A DNA stretch of 64,000 nt from Epiperipatus broadwayi (Eukaryota > Onychophora > Udeonychophora > Euonychophora > Peripatidae), in assembly GCA_028023455.1 (NCBI GenBank), contig JAQFVV010000180.1, forward strand, positions 2,480,001 to 2,544,000, read 5' to 3'. Below are positions 48,514 to 60,627 of the stretch, piece after piece. The notes below the pieces were generated by a model. That model was not told the origin of the DNA, did no database searches, and was given only the letters and a program-made list of their open reading frames with translations. Each line of letters starts with the position of its first letter. The first letter of the stretch is position 1. The translations under genes and the position numbers were made by a program.

Positions 48514-49011
48514 GTAGGTATTAATTTATTCATTTTATAAATTATTTTTGTTACCTACTATTTTATTTTAAATGGTTCAAAAATTTTTCTAGAAATTTTT
48601 AAAATATTTTTATATTTTATTGCATCCAATTCTATATTAACAATATTTTATTTCATTTATATTTTTTTCCTATCATCAGTTCTTTGATTTGCTGAGAACA
48701 GAATTCATTCTTTAAATCTTTTTTTGTCTTTATTTTTGGTATCTCACATTAATCTTAATTAGTCAATAACATCAATTTTAATATTTCTGAGAATGACAGA
48801 TCCTTTTCTTAAATCTTTATTATCACCATTTAAAATCCTATTTACTTTTTGATTGTTTTTTTCTTTTCTCTGAAATATTGCCTATTTTATTTGACTTTTT
48901 TTTTATGCTTATCATCACATTTAATTCAATGTTTATTTTTCATGTACCTATTGTCATGTATTAAAAAATCCTTCACTCCATTTTATTATTTACAACGTAT
49001 ATATGTTTCAC

Positions 49012-49104
49012 ATGATCACTATCTCTTATGATCACTATCTCTTATACTAGCACATATTTGTTTATAAACAAAGCAAAACTCTCCATACAGTATTGCCACC
49101 CTGT
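49012..49104 (-). mobile_element. Hammerhead repeat, end fragment
   Basis: Contains CATGATCACTATCTC (the TGATCACTATCTCTTAT part duplicated), then AGCAAAACTCTCCATACAGT. Stops before the ribozyme motif. Confidence 0.6.
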
Positions 49105-49485
49105 TTGTTTTGTTTATAAAGTATATAGGTGTATTAAAAAAAATAAATTGTAAATACATGCTACTTTTTTACGGATTACACTCTTAACTATATGCATATA
49201 AAATAGTCTTTTTGTTTGCTGTGTGATGTATCTTCACTCATTGATTGATTTACCTGTTCATTGGCTTGATTATCTCATTACTCCAATAGTCCATACTTCT
49301 GTATTTCCACCAATCAATGTGTTTTCACGATTTTTCTATGGTCAATTTCTCTATCCGTAATTCTTTGTCTTCCATAATCCATTTTACATATTTTCATTCC
49401 ACCATTTTAACAAATAAATTATTTGTCTGTAATTTCACTTCTGAAATATTTGTTTTTCTTTTACTAATCATTTCACTTATAATAG

Positions 49486-49508
49486 ATGCAACCACTCAGA
49501 GTGTCAAG
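49486..49508 (+). CDS. Class-C microexon, 23 nt, both splice sites present
   Basis: Acceptor ATAATAG, donor GTAAGT (near-perfect consensus). Encodes DATTQSVK from phase 1 but exits in phase 0. Joined to the next block it would break the frame, so it may be skipped or alternative. This is the only class-C copy with an intact AG. Confidence 0.4.
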
Positions 49509-49939
49509 GTAAGTGTTCAATCACATTACAAATTATATTCTGTTAGAAATATTTTGTTTATGTGGTATTCATTCATTTTGATACATTTTTCAATGTTCCT
49601 CTATTTTTGTTGTTAACAACACTTATACAAGCATTAATTTTTTATTACTAATAGTGTTTGTCATCAATGATTTTAATCTACGACAGCAGTCATAAATCTG
49701 AAAACTTTATTTATTTATGACTTCACAATAACAGTCTAAAATATCAACATTGACATATGCATAATGATAGATCCATTCATTTTATTTTCATCTTTGTTTA
49801 ATATTCACTTTTTGGTTAAACTTTTTTCAGTATTCTGAAGTATTTTATGTTACATATTAATATTTGTAAGAAAATCTTTGGTAACTTTGTTTATTATTGT
49901 AAATATTTTAATCTTGATTTTTTTGTATATCACTAATAG

Positions 49940-49966
49940 AAATAACTACTGAAGAAAATTGCCAAG
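49940..49966 (+). pseudogene. Microexon with broken donor, 27 nt
   Basis: Acceptor CTAATAG. Encodes EITTEENCQ. Donor ATAAAC (GT to AT). Confidence 0.4.
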
Positions 49967-50319
49967 ATAAACCTTAAAATATTCAATTCACATTTTATTT
50001 TTAATGCTAATTATTTGATTTATATAAGATCATTCATTTTTTTTAGATTTTCTTTGATGTTGATTACCTTCATAATAGTAATATTTTTTAATATTTATAT
50101 TGCTTTGTCAATAATCCTTGATAGTAAAGATGATTTTTATTTTTTATTATTTATTCATAACCTCATTGAAATATTTGGGCATTATAACAGCATTGATATT
50201 TATGTTAATTATAGTTCACTCACTCTTGCTTTTTCATTCACTTATTTACAATTTCATTACTTTTGAGTAATTTAAAAACTTTTTTCTAACATCTGTATTA
50301 ATATTTTTATTCTACTATT

Positions 50320-50402
50320 GGAGATCAGAGAAGATGGATTGAACTTGGAGAGACCTTCATCCTACTGTGGATTGATAATGGTTGACAATGATGATGATGA
50401 TT
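50320..50402 (+). mobile_element. Severely 5'-truncated RTE-like LINE tail
   Basis: About 80 nt matching the 3' end of the RTE copy at 59.7-59.8 kb (GTGGATTGATAATGGTTGA and a GATGATGATGAT tail). ATTCTAC flanks both sides. It sits in an intron of the microexon array. Confidence 0.75.
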
Positions 50403-50455
50403 CTACCTTTATATTTATCATCATAATTATTCTGCATTTTATATATCATTAACAG

Positions 50456-50475
50456 GGGAATCTTCAAGGTGTCCA
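50456..50475 (+). pseudogene. Decayed microexon
   Basis: Acceptor TTAACAG. The block resembles 20288-20314 but is shorter and its donor reads AATAAG. A further relic may lie near 50892-50922. Confidence 0.3.
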
Positions 50476-51329
50476 AATAAGTTTTATTTCATTTATTTTA
50501 CAAGGTTTTTTCAATGACATTATTTTATTCTTGTAGGTTTCATTTAATATTCCACAAATTTTTAAAATCTTTATCAGACTGTATTCTTTATATAATTCAC
50601 ATTACCATTATTTTTCCACAATTATTGTGCTTTTTGAATGCTTGACTGCAGACTGTATTCTGCCCATATGTTTTTATATTATTCATGCCCTCAAACAAAG
50701 AATGATTTATGATATCAACTTTCATATTCGTTTTAATGATAGGTATATGTGTGATATCTTTCTGATCACACTCTATCACATGATTAACTCTTTACTTGCA
50801 CTTTTTTCAATAATCAGAAAAATTAATCATGTCTTCTATAGTGTATGTTATCTTTATATTTATTTCAATGTATATTTTTTATATGTAATAGTCATGTACA
50901 ACTATTGACTGTATTTCTCCAGATATTCACTGTAAAAATTAGTTTTAATACCACATATTTTATTTACTTTGCTGTAATTTTTTTAAATCTCAATCACCTT
51001 TTACTGCTGTCAATATTTGTATTAACATGATATTTTATTTATTTATGTTCTTTCATATCATTAATTTTTAAAATTCTTGATGGCAGGGTTCATTTTCTAC
51101 ATTTTTTCTTTACAGTTGGCATTATCTATAAAAGTTTAAGACCTTGGTATTGACATTTAGTTGATAATGATATTTTCATAAGTTATATTTTCATCAGTAT
51201 ATTGTACAACATTATTTAGATTTAGATTACATTTATTTCACTTTTCTGAAATATTGTGCAATAATAGTAAACAGCCTCTTATCTATGAAATAATAATAAT
51301 AATAAATCACTTATCTCCAGAAGAAAAAA

Positions 51330-53540
51330 AAAATTTACTCTAACAATGAGTTTTGGAGTGACTATACAAACCAATATGTGAACTACAAATATGCCTACAT
51401 ATAGAACATGCTGGTCCAACTTCCTGTTTACTTGTTATTTTATGATGTTGCCTTTTAATTTTCTCCAGCAGAAAACTTTTTGTTCTGCAATACTATAACA
51501 TTATGTCTAATTGCAGTTCTTAAATGAATTCTATTATCTGCTATATCTTCCCAATATAATCAATTGACATTACCCACCTTTAGAATGCCTTTACGATAAT
51601 CTTTATAAACTAGATGGGCTCTATCTCTCTTATGAAACCCATGTTCAAGTTCACCATATAACACCCTTTCGAAAGTTTTCTATTGATAATTTGTTTTACA
51701 TGTCCAATCCAATTTAGATGTGATTTTACAATAATGGACTCAATAACATCACATCTTGCAAGTTGAGCAATATAGTGATTGGTTTTATAATCTTGCCATT
51801 GTATTTTTAAAATTTTATACCTGGTCTTTATATAAACTTTTATATTGTGCTGATATATTGTCCAAGTATCACCTCCATTGAATAAATTAGGTAAAACAAC
51901 AACTAAATATATTCATAACTTAATTGCAATAGTTATTTCTTCATGATGAAATACTGTAACTAACTGCACTGCAGTATACTGCAATCTGTGTTTGATCTTA
52001 CCACTTAAGTTCATCTATCTAATTATGAAAACTATCAAGATATTTATACTGCTTTACATTGTCAACTTGATAAACATCCAAATTGAATGTTACTGAGGAT
52101 TTTTCTTTCGTTACTAATTGATAAAGAACTTGAGATTTTTGAACATTAATTAATAAATGGAGATCTTTATCAGTTCAATTGAAACATTAAGAACAGTCTA
52201 TAAATTATTATTTTGACCTGGAAAAATTAGCATAATCATCAGTATACTGTTAATGCAGAATCCAGAAAGTTGAAGTTATTATATTTGCTTTTAATTAATT
52301 CAAATTAAAAATGCCATTATCAAGCGTATATTATATCTTGATCCTTGTCTGATTAAGCCACCTATAAACAATTCCATAAACTACTGTCATAAAAATTGAA
52401 TACAAAGTTGGACCAAGTACATATCCTTGTTTAACACCAGTTTCATTTCAAATATCAAAGATTTTGTATTCTAAGTAACAACAATGCATCTTACTTCTGT
52501 ATTTAAAACTTATATAATATGAATACATTTTGGTGGATAATCAACTAATTTCAAGCAATACACAGAACTGTTCTATTAAATAAATCAATTGCCTTGACAA
52601 AATCAATAAATGAAATATTTAAATCATTCCTTTATTCCTGACACTTTTCTTACATTTTCCTGGAAACAAAAATTATGTCTATGGTACTTCCTGATTTTTT
52701 AAAACCACATTGAGTCTCTGGTAATATTCATCTATAATTGAAGTAATATTTAACAAAATTCTTAAAGGTAATTTTTTGCTCTATTCTATATTTAAGACAT
52801 TTCATGTTAATTACCACAATCTTGCCCCTTCTTTTTTTAAAAAAAAAAATGGGAACAATTAAAGTATCATTAAGATCAGATAGTATAACATCATGGGTCC
52901 ACATATTTTTAAAACATTCCAATATTATATCACCACCCTATTTTTTTAATGTTCTTTAGGTATTCCTGCAGTGTCTCCATCTTTAAAATTACATAGAGAT
53001 GTTTTGACCTTGCTTTTTTGTCCAAATTTAAATTAGATATACCATTAAAATTCATTGCATTAATATTTGTATTATTATTCAAAAGAAGAACAAAAATTTT
53101 TTTCCACTTGTTTAAAATATCATCATCATCATCATCATATACAAGAGGTGTCAGTTCTGAATTTAATATCATTGTGAAACAGATACTCAGGTCCATATAT
53201 TGTCTCCAATGCAGCAAAAATAAGATCTAGCATGACTCAGTCAACAAATGTCTGTGTCTTCTTCAGTTTTAGTTCAGCAATCATTTTTAAGCCTTCTGGT
53301 CAGATGATAAATTTCTCCTTTCAGAATTTTGTACTTGTTATGAAGTTCCGCATTTAATCTGGTATTTTGTCAAGCAGAGAATATAATCTGTTTCTTTTTA
53401 ATTAAATCACTAATAATATTATCATTGTCAGAAAGCTCGTCAGGATTAATCTTTTTTTTGATAAAACCAAGAAGACATTTACTTGTATCCATAATACCTT
53501 CCTAAAGAGAGTAAAATGACAGTTCTAAAGGGAATTATCA
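51330..53540 (-). pseudogene. LINE with RT and C-terminal C2H2 finger
   Basis: Minus-strand order: RRLKNDC linker (53.3 kb); GFKKSGSTIDIIF (near 52.7 kb); FIDFVKAIDLFNR (52615-52570, catalytic Asp); TGVKQGY and LGPTLYSIF (near 52.4 kb); YTDDYANF (52250-52220). Then LYGELEHGFHKRDRAHLVYK and a final CSICRHICSSHIGLYSHSKT (51410-51340), a zinc finger typical of this LINE type. Many stops and shifts. Upstream endonuclease is mostly missing. 10281-11290 and 11400-13110 are related. Confidence 0.75.
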
Positions 53541-53749
53541 GTCTTAGTGTTTAATTCCATTTTGAAATGAAGTATTTATTAAATTCTTCTAAATGATGAT
53601 CATCAATTTTTTATAACTATGATTGAAATAATGTTTTTAAATGCAACTATCATTTTAATCGTAGAACTTACTAATGTGTAATTTGTCCAATAATCTTTTT
53701 TTTTAAAAAAATAAATAAAACTGTTTATTAAAATAAATGCATTCATTCA
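53541..53749. other. Spacer, possibly endonuclease end of the LINE
   Basis: 53615-53680 resembles 12985-13060. Otherwise unassigned. Confidence 0.35.
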
Positions 53750-53951
53750 TAATAATAACATGCAAGGCTAAAACCTTTGTGCCTTAAAATGCTTATGTGA
53801 CAGCCAATCAGATGTAATAATAACAGCACGTGTTCTGGCTTGTGTTCTTGAATTGACAGTTCCACATGCAGTCATTATTACATCTGATTGGCTGTCACAT
53901 AAGTATTTTAAAGTGCTTCAGTCAAAGGTTTTCACCTTGCATGTTATTATT
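53750..53951. repeat. ~200-nt palindromic MITE-like element
   Basis: Inverted ends AATAATAACATGCAAGG and CCTTGCATGTTATTATT, with a matching inner part CATCTGATTGGCTGTCACAT. Arms about 75 nt around a GC-richer loop. No coding frame. Confidence 0.8.
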
Positions 53952-54249
53952 AGATCATCTGCTAGCACTTAATAAATTTATATATTTACATTCATTCATT
54001 TAAATACAGATTAAAATATATTTACACAAATATAAATATTCTCCTCCTGAGCCCTAGTTACAATTTTATGTAGAAGAACATTTTTATAACATTTTATATA
54101 TTTATATGCAATTTTAAAATAATATAAAATATGCTAATATCACCAACAAAATAAATTGCATTTCAAAAATAAATTAATTATATAATAAAAATATTGGTTA
54201 TGTAACATTAGATACTCATATATGGTGATAATGTGATGTTTATCGTTTA
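53952..54249. other. Unassigned AT-rich spacer
   Basis: Nothing recognised. Confidence 0.5.
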
Positions 54250-55797
54250 AATATATTTTTCTATATACTAATTTTTCCCCTTTCTCCGCTTTAATCTTTT
54301 TTTTTTAATTTGATTTCTTATTCCCCAAAATTGTTGCAACCATTTTTATTTAAAATGTAAATTGTTATATAACTTAGAATGTAATGATTTCTTACTCTTG
54401 TTCCATATTTATTACAATATTTTGAAACTATATAGGTATCTGTTTTCTTTAGGTACATTTCCAATTGTTTTATATAAGGTTTTTTGAAAGTAGTAATAAA
54501 AAAACTTTTTCTTTGTAATTATATAATCAAAAAGCTGATTGAATAATAAAATATTATTTTGTATCCATTTTTTTAATTTAATTTTCTTCTATTAGATCAA
54601 ATATTCTTTTTTGCCATAAAGCTAATCTATTACTATTAGAGAAGCTTGCAAAATCATAAAGTGTTATTGCATGTTTCAATAAAGATTTATATAAAGATTT
54701 ATACATAACAATAAAAATATTTAAAAAGATAACATTTTTACTTCACTTCAATGAAATATAATAAATCATAAATAGTGTACTAAGATGCAGCTAAAGAAAA
54801 ATTTATAAATTTTAAAAACAAAATTAAGGCTGAGCACATTTAAAAGCTTATTTTACTGCTCTCATATTCATAGCAGGAGAATATTAAAAAGTAATGGAAC
54901 AGATGTATAGTTTGTTTATGTATAACCAAGAATATTTAAATTTATGTAAAATAGAAGCATGTTGTTAGAATCACAGTCCATTTTTTGGAGAGGTGGAAAG
55001 GAAATGTAGAATATTATTTAAAAATATCTAAATTTATTAATTAGTATGTTTATATGTTTTTTCCAAGACATTTTTTTCATCTATCATCATTCCAATATAT
55101 CTATTTTACATGTTTTACATTTATATACCTATTATCATTACAAATTACATTATTATCATATAAACTGTCATGTGAATGCAGATGAATATCAATACTTTTA
55201 TATTTCATTTGAGGAGAGCATATTAACATATATTTAGTTTTTTTTTCTCCATTTATATAAATTCCTTTCTCAATAAACCAAAATACAATTTTGTTCAAAC
55301 TTCCATGACATTTCTTAATTACAATGTGAATATTGTTATTTATACTTACTGTAACAGTATCATCTGCATATTGATATATTGATCCTTCAATATTAATATT
55401 TCCTAGGTCATTTATAAATATCAGAAATGACAATATGCTAAGTATAGACATTAAAAAATCTCATAAACATCTCTGAACTCATTATTCATTATATTTGATA
55501 TTTTTGCTATAGCATATCTATAATTTAAGGAATTTTTTTTAAAAAAACTGAGCAATCATTCTCTAACACCACAATTTTTTAAACTAAGAATCAATTGCTT
55601 ATGCTCAATAATGTCAAAAACCTTATAAAAGTCTAAACAAATTGTAGTTACATATTTTTTTGTCATTGAATGCAGTATTAATTTTATTTGTAAAATTCTC
55701 TAATAACATAGTTGTATTTCTACCTTCTATAAATTTTTTAACTACTTTACAAATATATTTTTCTATTATTTTAGCAACTGAAAGAAGAATAGATATA
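54250..55797 (-). pseudogene. Jockey-like LINE, RT second half
   Basis: Minus-strand order: ISILLSVAKIIEKYI (55.79-55.75 kb), LDFYKVFDIIEHKQLI, QYADDTVTVS (frame 55451-55101, catalytic Asp-Asp), and downstream LYKSLLKHAITLYDFASF and LALWQKRIFDLI. The last two are the region after the RT in jockey-type LINEs. The first half lies at 61141-61990. Confidence 0.65.
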
Positions 55798-57672
55798 TTA
55801 CCAAAATCACCCTTTTCATTATTTTAATGTAATATCTTATATAAATACAATTTGTTCAAACCACTTCTAACACTTTTTACCAAAACCCTTTATTTGTACA
55901 TATAAACATACACCTATGTTTTAACTGTCCTGCAATCTTCTTCAGAGCTATGATATAATGAACAAAATAAAATAAAAATTCATAACTATATAAATAATAC
56001 CATAAAAATGTAAACAGTATAAAAAAACCTAATAAAACTGAAATAAATAATCAAACCCAAATAAAATAATCCAGTTAATTTAAATAAAATATGCAATATA
56101 AATAGAAAATAAATATAAATTATACATGTATATTCCTAACTGTATGGATACATATTCAAGAACAACTATTAATCCAAATGTATTATTCATTTTTATTATT
56201 TTTAATAATCTCCTAATTACTTCTATTCCATATAATCTTAAACTTTATGGTTATTAACTCCATCTCAATAAAATATTTAATTTTTATTGATATAATTGTC
56301 AGATCAACAACAATTCATTTATTAATATTCTTTTAATTTTTAAATCATATATCTATTATTTTTTTACTCATTCTTCTGTTAAAAATATTATTTTATATTT
56401 ATCATTATTTTGTAATATTTAAAACCTATAAACATTATAATTTTTGAACTTACCCAATTTACCTTATAAAACTTTTTTTTTCCAAAAAATTGTCTTATGC
56501 CATAACTCCCTCTATTATATATTATTTAAACTAAATATATATTATTCAATATAACTCCTTATTTATATATATTATTTTATATACTTTAATGTTTATTATT
56601 ACTATATAATTTTTTATAAATTTATATTATACTGCTTTATATGTAAATATTGTGCTAATTTTTTTTTAATATGTAATATCTATAACTATACTCATGTTTA
56701 TACTCCTATTTAACTTAACCATTATTTTACAAACCCTAATTCACTTATATACAATTTTCTCTTTATATATTTACCTCTATATATCGTATTTAATAACTAT
56801 ATTTATACCAATCTCATCTTAATCCCAGAATCCCTTTTAAATTGTGGTTTTATGGTTCTTATTAGTATCATTTTTTATTTTTCTTTCTTTAATATTTTCT
56901 GTAATTAACCTCATTTTTATTGAATTTTGTGTAAATTGTGTCTTACTTTCTTCATATGTATAATATATCAGTGATTTATTATCTGACATATGTTGTTTTA
57001 ATCTTGTTTTTATAGAATTTTTTTGTTTCTCTCACATATTTGTTATCAATCCTATAATCTAGACATTGTTTGCATTTTATCAAACATACTCCATTAATTA
57101 TTTCTATATTATCTCTATTATATCCTATGTATTTGTTATCTATCAAATTTAATAGGTTTTCTCTTTTTTTATTAACTATTTTTGTATTAATTATTCTTTT
57201 GCATTTTTAATTAATCTTCTTTATAATTTTGTTAAACTTATTCACTATAATATTATTATTGTTTTTATTCCTATACATCTATTTTCACTTTTCTTTTTTC
57301 CTTCACTCTTTTCATTTTTATTTATCTTATACTCTGTTTTTCAGTACTTCTTTTAATTATATGTACAGCGAAACCACTCTACTTAAGTCATTGATTATTA
57401 CATTTTTTTGTTTAATATAATCTTCTTTCCTTGAACAGTACATTGCAGCCCTGTATATTCTTGAATATATACAACTAATTTTATATTTTTTATTAATGTT
57501 GAAAAACCAACTTGTTATTTTGTTACCAATATTGTTCTTCTTATAAATATTTGTCTGAATATATTATTTTTTATCTATCAATTTCTTTTGAAACATTACA
57601 TCCAGATATCCAATTTCATTAATTTCTTCCCTCTCAATCATAAACTTTATATTCTCTTCCATTTTATTAATA
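55798..57672 (-). mobile_element. Penelope-like element, left inverted copy
   Basis: Reverse complement of the right copy. Minus-strand coding: EENIKFMIEREEINEIGYLD (RT end) near the centre, then KCKQCLDYRIDNKYVRETK (GIY-YIG, Y-I-G-E changed to Y-V-R-E) near 57.1-57.0 kb. It ends in a tail with a hammerhead-like core and the terminal string CACTTCTAACACTTTTT. The copies meet head to head at about 57672. Confidence 0.8.
55912..55950 (-). ncRNA. Hammerhead-like core in left PLE tail
   Basis: Minus strand: AGCT, CTGAAGA, a stem II-like ATTGCAGGACAGTT, then AAAAC and ATAGG. GAAA is changed to AAAA. It corresponds to 61015-61053 in the other copy. Confidence 0.4.
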
Positions 57673-58703
57673 TCATTAATAAAATGGAAGAGAATATAAA
57701 GTTTATGGCTGAGAAGGAAGAAAATAATCAAATTGCATATCTGGATGTAATGTTTCAAAAGAAATTGATAGATAAAAAATAATATATTCAGCCAAATATT
57801 TATAAAAAGAACAATATTGATAACAAAATAAGAAGTTGGTTTTCCAACATTGATAGAAAATATAAAATCAGTTGTATATATTTAAGAATGTACAGGGGTG
57901 CAATATATTGTTGAAGAAAATAAGTCTATATTAAACAAAAAGATTTAATAATCAATAAGTTAAAAAAGAGTGATTTACCTGTATATATAATTAATAGAAG
58001 TATTGAAAAAATAGAGTTTAAGATAAATAAAAATGAAAAGAGTGAAAAAAAAGAAAGGTGAAAATAGATATATAGGAATAAAAAACAAATAATATTATAG
58101 TGAATAAGTTTAACAAAATTATAAAGAAGATTAATAAAAAATGCAAAAGAATAATTACTACAAATATTTAATAAAAAAAAAGAAAATCTATTAAATTTGA
58201 TAGATAACAAATACATAGGATATAATAAAGATAACTGAAATAATTAATGGAATATATGTATTAAAATGCAAACAATGTCTAGATAATGGGGTTGATAACA
58301 AATATATGGGAGAAACAAAAAATTCTATAAAAAGAAGATTAAAACAACATATGTCAGATAATATATCACTGATATATATATATATATAAAGAAACAGGAC
58401 ACAAATTTACACAAAGTTCAATAAAAATGAGGTTACATATAGAAAATATTAAAGAAAGAAAAATAAAAGAAGCAATAAGAAAGATAAAACCAAAATTTAA
58501 TAGGGGTTAGGATGAGATTGGTATAGATATAGTTATTAAATAAGACATATAGAGGTAAAATATATAAAGAGAAAATTGTTATAAATGATTTAGGGGTTGT
58601 AAAAAATGGTTAAGTTAAATAGGAATGTAAACATGAGTATGGTTATAGATATTACATATTAAAAAAAACTTAGCATAATATTTACATATAAAGCAATATA
58701 ATA

Positions 58704-59815
58704 TTGAGAGAAGTTATAGAAAGGACAAATGAATATGAGTTGCCATTATGCTTTGGATTTGTAGATTGTGAAAAGGCATTAGATTCTGTTAATGTTTCTT
58801 CAGTGATTAAAGCATTGGATCATCAAGGTATAGATCTAGGATATTGTCGTATTTTAAATAATATTTATAAAAATGCATTAGCAACAATTAAATTACATAA
58901 TGATACTAGGAAAGTCAACACTGAGAAGAATGTAAGACAGGTGACTCCATATCTCCAAAATGTTTTACAGCAGGCTACAAGAAGTATTTTGTGAATTAAA
59001 ATGGGAAAGTAAATGGAGATTATTTAAATCATTTAGATTTTGGAGATGATGTAGTTGTTTTTGCAAATAATGCTTTAGAGCTGCAGGAAATGTTGCAGGA
59101 GTTAGCAGATGAAAGTAGGAAATTAAGACTAAAGATAAATGTTAAAAAGACTAAAGTGATGTTCAGTGGATTTTTTCAAAATATGAAAATAAAGATTTAT
59201 TGTGATGAGTTAGAAGAAGTTAACAGCTACATATATCTTGGTCAGGTTGTTAATACAGGTGGAAACATAATGGATGAAATTAATCATAGAATTATACTTG
59301 GTTGGAGTGCTTTTGGCAGAAATAACTTTATACTAAAGGGAAATATGCCTATGTATTTGATAAGAAAGGTTTTTAATAAATGTGTTTTATTAGTTCTTAC
59401 TTATGGATTTAAGACTTGGACACTTAATAGAAGAGCAATACAGAGACTTCAGACCACTCAAAGAAATATGGAGAGATGCATGTTAAGAATAACAAAAAGA
59501 GATCGAAAAAGAAATATATGGGTAAGAGAACAAACAGGTGTTACTGACCTTATTGAAAAAATTAAAAGACAGAATTGGAGTTGGGCTGGACATATTGCTA
59601 GAAGAGATGATAATAGATGGACAATTGAAATATTAAATGGGATTCCAAGAGATTTAAAAGACCCAAAAAGAGATCACATGTGAGATGGATGGATGAAATA
59701 AGATAGTATGTAGGGGTGAGTGGAGAAGAGAAGCTAAAAGATCGGAGAAAATGGTTTGAACTTAGTGAGATCTTTATCCTGCAGTGGATTGATAATGGTT
59801 GATGATGATGATGAA
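58704..59815 (+). mobile_element. RTE-like LINE, 5'-truncated
   Basis: The frame 58704-58994 reads ERTNEYELPLCFGFVDCEKA, then LDSVN (RT box A, Asp kept) and VRQVTP where G-V-R-Q-G-D is usual. After a shift, NHLDFGDDVVVFANN replaces F-A-D-D. The frame 59090-59683 continues KINVKKTKVMF, YIYLGQVVNTGG, LTYGFKTWTLN and WSWAGHIARRDDNRW, the RTE-type C-terminus. It ends in a GATGATGATGATG tail, typical of RTE elements. Confidence 0.8.
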
Positions 59816-60306
59816 TATAAATTTATAAGCAAATTTTATAAAAATAATAAAAGTTAAAGTGTATAAAATAAAATATATTTATATAAATAAAGAATTGTAA
59901 AGAGTATATATATTTAGTTTAAATAATATGTAATACAGGGAGTAGGGTATAAGATAATTTTTTGAAAAAAAAAACGTTTTTTAAGAGATTAAGGTAAATT
60001 GGATAAGTTCAAAGATTATAATGTTTATAGGTTTTAGATATTAAAAAAATAATGATAAATATAAAACATTATTTTTAACAGAAGAATGAGTAAGAAAATA
60101 ATAGATATTATGTGATTTGAAAATTAAAAGAATATTAATAAATGAATTATTGTTGAACTGACAATTATATCAATAAAAATTAAGTATTTTAATGAGGGGA
60201 ATTTAAGTTTATAAGGAATAGAAGTAATTAGGAGATTATTAAAAATAATAAAAATGAATAATATATTTGTATTAATAGTTATTCTTGAATATGTATGTAT
60301 ACAGTT

Positions 60307-60560
60307 AAATAAATAATCAATCAAACAAGATTGAAATAAACAACTATTAATAAGTATATTTAAATATTTATCAAACCGGCTTTCATCTCCATTGAGACCT
60401 TCTCAAGGTTTCAATGGAGATGAAAGCTGGTTTGATACATATTTAAATATACTTATTAATAGTTGTTTATTTCAATCTTGTTTGATTGATTATTTATTTA
60501 TGTGTTTGTGACAACATTATGGACAAATAAATTATATTGGATATTTGACCATCATAGTGG
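60307..60560. mobile_element. Palindromic element inside the PLE
   Basis: 60308-60398 and 60408-60503 are near-perfect inverted arms around GAGACCTTCTCAAGG, with TTTCATCTCCATTGA in each arm. The whole insertion is bracketed by TATACAGTTA (about 60297 and 60561), a probable target duplication. No coding frame. Confidence 0.75.
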
Positions 60561-60627
60561 TATACAGTTAGGAATATACATGTATAATTTATATTTATTT
60601 TCTATTTATATTATATATTTTATTTTA

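Larger units (their letters stand above)
19690..51250 (+). repeat. Microexon-intron module array
   Basis: Repeated modules of about 385-475 nt, each with an AT-rich intron, an acceptor such as TTACAG or TGGCAG, a block of usually 27 nt, and a donor such as GTAGGG, GTTAGA or GTAAGA. Introns share order and phrases between modules (for example CATTGACATTTGTATAATG and ATTTATTTCAATGTTTAT). Later insertions stretch the spacing. Conserved block length and phase, while intron lengths drift, suggest real exons of one gene or gene family. No long terminal exon, start codon or signal peptide could be tied to it. Confidence 0.65.

Noticed and set aside
57229-57420. Hydrophobic 63-codon frame
   Set aside because: Antisense of the PLE left copy; its mirror at 58.0 kb is K/N-rich, as expected for the real strand.
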